Origin: Cryptosporangium minutisporangium
GTDB lineage: Bacteria > Actinomycetota > Actinomycetes > Mycobacteriales > Cryptosporangiaceae
NCBI RefSeq assembly: GCF_039536245.1
Contig: NZ_BAAAYN010000066.1
Coordinates: 1-64,000 of the forward strand
DNA length: 64,000 nt
Direction: 5' to 3'
Shown: positions 57,948-64,000 of the stretch, piece after piece
Layout of the letters: the number at the start of each line of letters is the position of its first letter
Position numbering within the stretch: the stretch's first letter is position 1
Made by a program: the position numbers and the translations under genes
Notes under the pieces: generated by a model
The model's input: only the letters and a program-made list of their open reading frames with translations
What the model was told of the DNA's origin: nothing
Databases searched by the model: none

Positions 57948-58958
57948 TCACGCGCTCAGGACGAGGTACTCCTCCAGGGATTTGCCCAGCGACCAGAGGT
58001 ACTCGAAATCGGCCGCCCGCTTCCTGAGCTGACCGATGTCGAGCACCAACTTGGTGTTGAGGATCGCCGGCACCGCATGGTTCACCCGGCTCGACGAGGC
58101 CACGGTCTCGTAGCTGACGTCGCCGTCGAAGATGATGAAGTCGCGCAGGTCCATGTGGGACTGGTTGATGCGGTGGTAGTCGAGCACCCGAAGGTCGATA
58201 CCGGCGGCCCGCTGCATCGTGCAGATGTCCCGGAATCCTTCGTCGGTGACCATGTCGGGCTTGTCGAAGATGAAGATGCGCCGCACCGTCACGCCGCGCT
58301 GCCGGGCGTCCTGTTGAGCCTGGAGGTACCGGCGCCCGAGCGCGCTCTGCCAGAAGCCGTTCCCGAAACTGTCACCGCCGGCGTCCACCGTCGCGAAGCT
58401 GGTGGCGTCGATGTGGGAGCGCGTGCAGTCGGTCAAGCCGATCAGCCAGTCCCGGTCCTCACCCTCGTAGGTGGCCTCGCCGGCAGCCAGCGCCTTCAAG
58501 AAGGACGACGTGCGAGTGATTTCGTTCTGCGCGAACTCGTAGACGAGATCGGGCTCGCCCGGCTTGATCAGGATCGCGTGCCGGACCATCTGGGTGACCG
58601 CGTCGGAACGCGCCGCACTCTCCTCCAGCATTCCCAGCAGACGCGACGACTCGGTGATCCGCGTGAATGCGCGATGGACCACCTCGTGAATGTTCTGCTC
58701 GTGGTCGATCTGCCGCTCTTCGATCGCCCGTAATCGCCCATCCAGCTCCATCAGGAACTGGACGACCAGCACGACGCCGCCGAGGAAGACCGAGAGTGTC
58801 AGCGCGGTCAGTGCGGCCTGATCCGGTGCGCCCGATCCGCGCGCATTGGTCAAGCTCGTCAGTCCGTAGGTCAGTCCGCCGATCGCCAACGAAATAACGA
58901 TGCGCCAAGCAATTCGCGCGTTGCTTCCCCCCATGCGACGACTCGTCCCCCCGCTCAT
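57948..58958 (-). CDS. Membrane protein with PLD-like/unknown C-terminal domain
   Basis: A 336-residue protein at the end of the SCO2521-2525-like cluster. Two membrane helices (about 20-40 and 48-70) are followed by a coiled coil (about 72-110) with LRAIEERQIDHEQNIHEV, and a soluble alpha/beta domain (about 175-310). Strands IDATSFATVD, VRRIFIFDKPD and LRDFIIFDGDVSYE in that domain resemble phospholipase-D-like folds without HKD motifs. The ATG at 58958 follows GGGAG at 5 nt and overlaps the stop of the SCO2521 remnant (ATGA). Function unknown; it may be the membrane sensor or anchor of the cluster. Confidence 0.75.
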   Translation of the reverse strand: MSGGTSRRMGGSNARIAWRIVISLAIGGLTYGLTSLTNARGSGAPDQAALTALTLSVFLGGVVLVVQFLMELDGRLRAIEERQIDHEQNIHEVVHRAFTRITESSRLLGMLEESAARSDAVTQMVRHAILIKPGEPDLVYEFAQNEITRTSSFLKALAAGEATYEGEDRDWLIGLTDCTRSHIDATSFATVDAGGDSFGNGFWQSALGRRYLQAQQDARQRGVTVRRIFIFDKPDMVTDEGFRDICTMQRAAGIDLRVLDYHRINQSHMDLRDFIIFDGDVSYETVASSSRVNHAVPAILNTKLVLDIGQLRKRAADFEYLWSLGKSLEEYLVLSA

Positions 58959-59251
58959 CCGCACTCCCCTACTGATTCCTGCGGCATCACATCCAGGTGC
59001 CTGACCGGAGCCACCGCGGATCGGTCGCACACTCGGTCGGCCTGCGCCCGCCGGACCAGGGCGGATACGCGGCCCACGCCGGCCGCCGGCAGTCTCCCAG
59101 CGCGCTCCGCGGCCGGCGAGCCGATCGTGTCCGGCCGCGCCCGGTGATCGGCGACACGGTGCGTCATCGAATTTGTAATCGGCGTGGAATGTCGCAGCAG
59201 CCCGGTGTGTACCTCGTCAAGTACCAGCACTCTCGCCCCCGGTCCAGTCAC
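58955..59251 (-). pseudogene. Remnant of a second SCO2521-like gene
   Basis: An open frame of 98 codons starting GTG at 59251. Its first ~26 residues, with VLVLDEVHTGLLRHSTPI, resemble the start of the intact SCO2521-like protein (MLAMSEIHTGLAQYPTSV), including the EhHTGL core. The rest is Arg/Ala-rich and does not resemble the family. It ends overlapping the next gene. I read it as a truncated copy whose 3' part was lost or scrambled; it could still be translated and couple the downstream gene. Confidence 0.65.
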
Positions 59252-59257
59252 AGCCGG

Positions 59258-59433
59258 CTATGGCTCGCCGACGTTCCCGCCAAAAACGTAGTTGATGCGG
59301 TTCGCGATTTCGCGGGGAAGACGGAAACCTTCGGCCACACTTCGCTGAGTGATCTACCCGACCACCGCACCGTCCACATTAATTCGGCTGAGAATCACCG
59401 GCACCGTCTGCTCCACCAGTCAGAAACAGGTCA
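59258..59433 (-). pseudogene. Remnant of the 3' end of a second SCO2522-like gene
   Basis: Reading leftward in one frame to a TAG at 59258-59260, about 55 codons align without gaps with the last ~50 residues of the intact SCO2522-like protein: LVEQTVPVIL with ATEHAVRTIL, INVDGAV with VEVDPAV, and LPREIANRINYVF with LPREIIERISYVF. The frame holds two stops, TGA at 59420-59422 and TAG at 59354-59356, so it is dead. It begins at the methyltransferase stop, showing that the rest was deleted when the junction formed. Confidence 0.75.
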
Positions 59434-60183
59434 CTACACCTTCTTCCGGCCGACGGCGAGGATCATGCCGTCATAACCCTCGCGGAGCGATCCGTCCTCG
59501 GTGGCCGCCGGCTCGTAGTGCACGCTCAGCCCCTCCACCACCGGCGAGAGCAGGCGGGTGATGTCATCCCGGTCCACCCGTACCGCCGGGAAGGGCTTGC
59601 CTGCCACCTGATAACCCCGCGAGTTCTCCATGAATGCACTGGCCAACGGCGCCCCTGGCTTGAGTAGCGTCAGGAAACGCTCCAGGGCGAGTTTGAACTC
59701 TTCCCAGTCGGCCGAGATCGACTCCGCTACGAAGAACATCGTCCCGATGTCGTACTGCACCTCCGGCTCGAACGTGTAGAGGTCACGGAGGAGGACCGAC
59801 CCGGCCCGACGAAACGCGGCTCGCGGATCCATGATTCGGCGATAGATTGCGTTCTCGCACAAAACTTGCCAAAAAGGATCCCACGATCGATCGTAGAAAC
59901 ACAACTGTCCGGCAATCCATCGCACGTTCGATACGGAGCGGTCCAGCAACGTCAACTTCTCGACGAAGGGAAGCATCGTGAAAGCCGGATACAAATTGGC
60001 GCCGGTTCCGAGATCGACACCGATCGCGCCCGGGCGCGGCGGGTGGGCGGTGAAATGGTCGCGCGTCGCGATGATGAAGTTTCGGTCGTCCCCGCGCAGC
60101 GTCCGGTAGTTGTGCCGGAGATAGCTTTTCGCATCGAAATCGTTCCAGTTGACTTCTTCATTGCGCGGCTGGCCGGCATCCAT
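59434..60183 (-). CDS. SCO2525-like SAM-dependent methyltransferase
   Basis: A 249-residue class I methyltransferase resembling the NNMT/PNMT-like group and the actinobacterial SCO2525 family. It has the family-type start NWNDFDAKSYLRHNYRTL, motif I GVDLGTGANLYPAFTML near 51-67, LTLLDRSVSNVRW near 74 and MFFVAESISADWEEF near 150. The substrate is unknown. The ATG at 60183 follows GGGGGAG at 5 nt. A 180-bp AT-richer gap with a palindrome separates it from the SCO2521-like gene, so it may have its own promoter. Confidence 0.85.
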   Translation of the reverse strand: MDAGQPRNEEVNWNDFDAKSYLRHNYRTLRGDDRNFIIATRDHFTAHPPRPGAIGVDLGTGANLYPAFTMLPFVEKLTLLDRSVSNVRWIAGQLCFYDRSWDPFWQVLCENAIYRRIMDPRAAFRRAGSVLLRDLYTFEPEVQYDIGTMFFVAESISADWEEFKLALERFLTLLKPGAPLASAFMENSRGYQVAGKPFPAVRVDRDDITRLLSPVVEGLSVHYEPAATEDGSLREGYDGMILAVGRKKV

Positions 60184-60292
60184 CAGCACTCCCCCGGATC
60201 TACGGCGGCAGATGCTCGACAGCACTTCCCAGAAATCCCGCTGCCAACCTTTACAGCGTAGATGGTGGATGACCACCGCTGAGTGAAAATTC

Positions 60293-60311
60293 CGTGATCA
60301 GGTGAATCACG
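60293..60311. promoter_or_regulatory. Palindrome upstream of methyltransferase
   Basis: CGTGAT-N7-ATCACG lies about 110 bp before the methyltransferase start in the AT-richer gap 60184-60363. It could be an operator; the GTGA...TCAC arrangement is like sites of several actinobacterial regulators. Confidence 0.45.
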
Positions 60312-60363
60312 TCAATGGCGCGGTGAGACGAAAGCGCATTGTTGTGAACAGCGAGACACATTT

Positions 60364-61344
60364 CTACTCGCCGACGGCTCGGGGCTCCGCCCGGCTACCC
60401 AGCCCGCGCAACAGAGTGATCGTGTGCATCGCTAGCTGATCGCGGATACGAGCGACCTGCGTGTCCCACTGCCGGCTGAACCCCGATGCGCGCTCCAGGC
60501 TTTCCCAGTACGGCGTCAGCTGGTCGTCCAACCGGGCCGTCGGCATCCACAGGTGCAGCAGGTGATCCACGATCGGCTGCAGCTTCGCCAACGCCTGGTC
60601 GTCGATGCCCTGATCGAGGCGGCTTCGGTCGACGTAGGTCTTCAACGCGGTGAGCAACCAGTCGTGCCTGGCCACGACCGCGGCGAAATCACCGGCCTGG
60701 TCCGGCGTCAGGGAGGAGGATCGTATCCGGAGCACTCGCAGCGATCCGTCTTGCAGGCCGAACGCGACGCGATCCTCACCGCCGTCCTCGGTGAGCTGCA
60801 GTACCCAGCGGAGTTGGGTCCGCGCGCCCCGGATCGCGCGCGGGCGTCGCGCCGCCGGTAGCTTCTGCCCCTCTCTCAGGAGCGAACGCTGCACCTCGTC
60901 CATGAGCCGCTCCGCGATACCACCCAGGTACAGTCCGGAGCCCGCCGCCGCGGTCAGGAAGCCATCGGCGATCGCGTCCGGCCGGGTCTTACCGATGGTC
61001 TCCACGATGCCCGGACGAGTCAGGTAGTACGCCCAGGGCCGGCGTCGGTCGGATTCGCTCCGGACCACCTCGACCATCGCCGACGATTGAAGAATTCGCT
61101 CCCCGCTGATCGAGGCGCGGCTCGCGACGGCGCCCACCACCCGGGGTCGGCCGCCGGACGAGGTCACGAGACGACAATCGACGCCGACGAAGGCGTCCGG
61201 GGAGACGACGTAGGGCACGGGCCGTTCGAAAGCGCGTACCGACTCACCGACCCGCTGCAAGGCGAGCGCTTGCCTGGCCACCCTCGACGGTACGGATGTC
61301 GGGTACTGGGCCAGCCCGGTGTGGATCTCGCTCATGGCCAGCAT
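60364..61344 (-). CDS. SCO2521 family protein
   Basis: A 326-residue protein of the conserved actinobacterial SCO2521 family, function unknown. The N-terminal EIHTGLAQYP motif, VSPDAFVGVDCRLVT near 48 and VGAVASRASISGERILQSSA near 71 mark the family-like core. The second half is helical with no membrane segment or known catalytic motif. The ATG follows AGGGGG. It lies 33 bp after the SCO2522-like gene in one leftward operon. A broken second copy exists at 58955-59251. Confidence 0.82.
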   Translation of the reverse strand: MLAMSEIHTGLAQYPTSVPSRVARQALALQRVGESVRAFERPVPYVVSPDAFVGVDCRLVTSSGGRPRVVGAVASRASISGERILQSSAMVEVVRSESDRRRPWAYYLTRPGIVETIGKTRPDAIADGFLTAAAGSGLYLGGIAERLMDEVQRSLLREGQKLPAARRPRAIRGARTQLRWVLQLTEDGGEDRVAFGLQDGSLRVLRIRSSSLTPDQAGDFAAVVARHDWLLTALKTYVDRSRLDQGIDDQALAKLQPIVDHLLHLWMPTARLDDQLTPYWESLERASGFSRQWDTQVARIRDQLAMHTITLLRGLGSRAEPRAVGE

Positions 61345-61377
61345 GTGGAGCCCCCTGTCGACGCGCCACCGGGCGCA

Positions 61378-62349
61378 CTACGCACTGAGCGGTCCGCCTC
61401 CGAGAAACACGTAACTGATTCGTTCGATGATCTCGCGGGGCAGCGCGAGTTGTTCGTTTTCGGCACGCCCGTCGACGTCGCGGAGGACGGCGGGGTCCAC
61501 CTCGACCTGTCCCAGTATCGTCCGCACCGCGTGCTCAGTAGCCAGGAATCGATTGGTCATCACCGACAGCGTGCGATAAGCGCTGAAGGGGTCGGCGCGC
61601 TCGTTCAGACGCACAACGGGGGGTACGTCGTCCCAGCTGTCCGGCCAGGACGCCGGAGCATCGGCGAGCGCCGTCACCGGCTTTCCCTCGAAGCGCAGGA
61701 CGCCCAGCCGGAGTAGTTGCCAGACCGCGGCCAGGTAGGCGCACGACCATTTCTCCGCCCCGGTGTCGCCGCTCCACAATTCGATGTCCATGAACACCGA
61801 GTGATTCCGCGCGGCGTTCTCGGTCGGCGGCTGCCACGCCTTACCCGCCTGCATCGCCTCGAGCCCGGTCGACGGTGATCTCATGCCGTTCGAGAGCCAG
61901 CCGACCTCGGTGACCGGTGGGCGGGAGCCGTTGGTTCCGGCAGGTGGCTCGGCGACCAACCGGGACCGCACCAGCGGAGCCAGCGGCACACCGCCCGCCT
62001 CGGCGCACGCTGATTCCCGCGCGATGTAGTCGATGGTGAGGCCGGCTTCGGCCGCGGCGTCGATCACCGCGGGCAGGACCGCCCCCGGCGGGAACGATCG
62101 CCGGAAGTAGTCGTCGACGAGGAAACACGTACTCACTCGCGGGCGCTTCTGGCCGGCCGTCAGCTCTTCGGTCCCGAGCTTCACCCACGGCGCCAGCCGA
62201 CGGAAGTACGCCGTCAAGTCGGTCTGCCCGGGTGCGAAGTCCTCCATGTACAAGTGGCCGACCTCGATGGACACATGCGACAGCGGCACCGAGGCAACGG
62301 GACGGAGCGCACCAGCCGCTTCGCTGTGGGTGGCTTTGACCGGGCTCAC
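61378..62349 (-). CDS. SCO2522 family protein
   Basis: A 323-residue protein of the SCO2522 family, function unknown. Core segments include VSIEVGHLYMEDF near 26-38, VSTCFLVDDYFRRSFPPG near 71, a HSVFMDIELWSGDTGAEKWSC region near 184, and the C-terminal LPREIIERISYVFLGG. The mixed alpha/beta pattern and conserved acidic residues (VDDY, DIELW) hint at an enzyme, which is inference. Its GTG start overlaps the P-loop gene stop (GTGA), so the two are made together. Confidence 0.82.
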   Translation of the reverse strand: MSPVKATHSEAAGALRPVASVPLSHVSIEVGHLYMEDFAPGQTDLTAYFRRLAPWVKLGTEELTAGQKRPRVSTCFLVDDYFRRSFPPGAVLPAVIDAAAEAGLTIDYIARESACAEAGGVPLAPLVRSRLVAEPPAGTNGSRPPVTEVGWLSNGMRSPSTGLEAMQAGKAWQPPTENAARNHSVFMDIELWSGDTGAEKWSCAYLAAVWQLLRLGVLRFEGKPVTALADAPASWPDSWDDVPPVVRLNERADPFSAYRTLSVMTNRFLATEHAVRTILGQVEVDPAVLRDVDGRAENEQLALPREIIERISYVFLGGGPLSA

Positions 62350-63266
62350 AAGCCCTCCCAGGAGGCCGTGTCGAGCAGCTTCTTGGCGAGCGAGGCGAAC
62401 GCCTGCGTCGTCTCCAGGTTGGCGACCTTACGATTCGCGACGTCCTCGTCGAGAATCAGCTGCTCGCGCCACTGCAGGACCGGATCGAGGGGAACGGTAC
62501 CGAGCCGCGCGGTCTGTCCGAGACGCTGCTTGCTCGCCAGGTCGGCGAGTTGGCGGTCGGTGTTGTGCAACCAGGCGATCTGCGGCGGTTGGAGCCCACG
62601 AACAGACGGCGAGTCCGGATCGACATAGGCGGTCCGGACGAATCGCAGCCCGTTCTGCAGCTTCTTCGCCTCGTGCCCGAGGGCCACGCCGTTGTCCAGG
62701 ATCCCGCCGACGCCGTACACCAGGCCGTTCGCGGCGATGATGTGCTGCCGCGTCCAGCGATGGAAGACCAGCCACCGAACGATCGCGGAACCGAGCTCCG
62801 GCGCTCGCGTCGCCTCCAGGACGATGTCCGTCGCGAACGAGCGCCCCGCGCTCAAATCCACCAGGCAGAGGTCGAACTCCTCGTCCAGGCGCGCGAGCAG
62901 GCGAACACAACGCTCGATCGCCGCCGGGGTGGCCGCGAACTCGCCTCCCCCCTCGTCACCCGGGAACAACACCAGCTCACCCGCGCTCCGGGGACGCGCC
63001 TCCCGGATCTCCTCCCGATCCGAGTCGTTCCAGACGTCGACCTCCAGCGGGGTGGCACCGGTCTCGTGGAGGCAGCTGTGGAGACCCCCCGCCTGCGCGC
63101 CGCGGGCGAGGCCGTGGATCTGGAAGATCGCCCCGGCGGTCGGCGATCCGAAATCGAAGTCCAGGTAACACGCGTCGGCGCCTTGCAGCGCAGCGCGATA
63201 GGCGATGTTGGCGCTGGTGACGGAGCGGCCGGTGCCGCCTTTGTCGGAGGTCGCGAATACCAACAC
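62346..63266 (-). CDS. SCO2523 family variant P-loop protein
   Basis: A 306-residue ParA/MinD/SIMIBI-type NTPase-like protein. Its Walker A reads ATSDKGGTGRSVTSANIA near 5-22: the deviant KGGTGKS/T lysine is replaced by Arg. Other ParA features remain: CYLDFDFGSPTAG near 34 (switch-like Asp) and LCLVDLSAGRS near 131 (Walker B/switch II). The family is known for this variant loop. The GTG at 63266 follows AAGGA and lies two bases after the SCO2524-like stop. It may bind nucleotide or partners without normal hydrolysis. Confidence 0.85.
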   Translation of the reverse strand: MLVFATSDKGGTGRSVTSANIAYRAALQGADACYLDFDFGSPTAGAIFQIHGLARGAQAGGLHSCLHETGATPLEVDVWNDSDREEIREARPRSAGELVLFPGDEGGGEFAATPAAIERCVRLLARLDEEFDLCLVDLSAGRSFATDIVLEATRAPELGSAIVRWLVFHRWTRQHIIAANGLVYGVGGILDNGVALGHEAKKLQNGLRFVRTAYVDPDSPSVRGLQPPQIAWLHNTDRQLADLASKQRLGQTARLGTVPLDPVLQWREQLILDEDVANRKVANLETTQAFASLAKKLLDTASWEGL

Positions 63267-63268
63267 GG

Positions 63269-64000
63269 CTAGATCCTTCCCGCGTCCAGGCGGGCGACCT
63301 CCAGCTCGTTCAATGCACGCAACACGTCGTTGGCCAGGACGGCAGCGGTCGCCGGACGCTCGGACACGAGGACGCGGGCGCGGCGTAGATTCTCCCGCAT
63401 CGCGTGCATCGTCGCCTGGATCTTGGTGTTGGCCTGCGCCGAACTCCGCTCCTGCTCCTGGTCGAAGAGCTGCTCTGCCTCGCCCAACACGGCCCAGGCA
63501 TGCTCCACGAGCGGATCGCTGGAGAGCGGCCGGCCCTCGAAGAGCTTCGACAAAGCGACCAGGGATTCCACGATGCGCTCGGTGAAGTACCACGACGGCC
63601 GCTCGTGCCGAGGCAGCGACTCCTCGAGCGGGAAGACCTCGGCCGGCTGGTCCCAGAGTGATTTGCCGGGGCCTTTGCGTAGCCGTCGACGGAGCAGGTA
63701 GGTCCAGACCTCCTCGGCCAGGTCGAGCAGATCCCGGCGAAGCTCCTGGCTGCGGGCCAGGGCGGCCACGGCCACGGTCCGCTTCAGCAGCATCGCGGCG
63801 TAGTCGGAGACGATCCAGGTCAGCTGCTGGGGGCCGGACAGCTCGCTCCCGACCAGCCGCAGCTGCAGGCCCGGCGAGTGCAGCGCGACCGCCGGGTCGT
63901 TGGCCACCGCACGCCGGGTGATCCGGCCACGGCTCGCCAGCTCGTTCAGCACCTGCAGGATCTTGCTCAGCTCCGCGTCGGTGGCACGGCGACGGTCGAG
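63269..64000 (-). CDS. SCO2524 family protein, partial
   Basis: The 5' part lies beyond the window; the open frame runs to the edge. The visible ~243 residues are the C-terminus of a helical protein, with ATDAELSKILQVLNELASRG at the edge, AMLLKRTVAVAALARSQEL and DQEQERSSAQANTKIQATMH. No catalytic motif or membrane helix is seen. Position directly before the variant P-loop gene matches the SCO2524 family. It is the first visible gene of the operon. Confidence 0.75.
   Translation of the reverse strand, partial: LDRRRATDAELSKILQVLNELASRGRITRRAVANDPAVALHSPGLQLRLVGSELSGPQQLTWIVSDYAAMLLKRTVAVAALARSQELRRDLLDLAEEVWTYLLRRRLRKGPGKSLWDQPAEVFPLEESLPRHERPSWYFTERIVESLVALSKLFEGRPLSSDPLVEHAWAVLGEAEQLFDQEQERSSAQANTKIQATMHAMRENLRRARVLVSERPATAAVLANDVLRALNELEVARLDAGRI

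Noticed and set aside
59300-59561. Small plus-strand genes between methyltransferase and membrane protein
   Set aside because: The frames have no ribosome site and overlap the SCO2522-like remnant, whose minus-strand alignment explains the sequence better.

Overview
The window is very GC-rich (about 70% or more by eye) DNA from an actinobacterium. GTG and TTG starts are common, several junctions use ATGA or GTGA stop/start overlaps, and the housekeeping block pth–rplY–prs–glmU with metG–tatD–rpfB–rsmA–ispE nearby follows the order known in mycobacteria and relatives. The species cannot be fixed from sequence alone. A non-mycobacterial lineage such as Cryptosporangium/Frankia-like actinobacteria is my guess.

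Layout. 0.1–7 kb: a VirD4/FtsK-like membrane protein without a visible Walker A, then a leftward operon of a two-Rossmann flavoprotein-like protein, a four-helix membrane protein and a zinc-ribbon/FHA protein. They are separated by a 63-bp tandem array and copies of a structured hairpin repeat. 7–17 kb: mfd, an ABC-2-like membrane protein, ppc and an aldo/keto reductase. 17–33 kb: an exopolysaccharide locus with two Wzz-like chain-length proteins, a secreted propeller-like protein, the initiating sugar-phosphate transferase, a kinase-fold protein, a GT4, a GT4–GT2 fusion, a Wzy-like polymerase/ligase, a flippase, a sulfotransferase, a secreted FN3 protein and a CysQ-type PAP phosphatase; together these suggest a sulfated surface glycan. 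33–35 kb: a small operon with a region-2-only sigma-like protein, a full ECF sigma factor and an unknown protein.

35–40 kb: pth, rplY/ctc, prs, glmU and tRNA-Gln(UUG). 40–42 kb: an acyl-CoA desaturase and a TetR regulator with clear tandem palindromes in the desaturase promoter. 42–57 kb: a DUF4383 protein, an ABC-F ATPase, ispE, a 1032-residue secreted Ig/FG-GAP protein inserted between ispE and rsmA, rpfB, tatD, metG, a membrane protein, rsmI, and a divergent FAD monooxygenase/MarR pair.

58–64 kb is the most intriguing region: a leftward cluster matching the actinobacterial SCO2521–SCO2525 conserved set of unknown function (SCO2524-like, a variant P-loop SCO2523-like protein, SCO2522-like, SCO2521-like, SCO2525-like methyltransferase), followed by a membrane protein. 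Between the methyltransferase and that membrane protein lie the decayed remains of a second SCO2522–SCO2521 gene pair. The cluster runs off the right edge.

The other notable element is a dispersed ~110-nt hairpin found three times, each just after the stop codon of a leftward gene, with compensatory base changes between copies and one copy expanded into a tandem array. No CRISPR array, insertion sequence, rRNA or prophage was seen.
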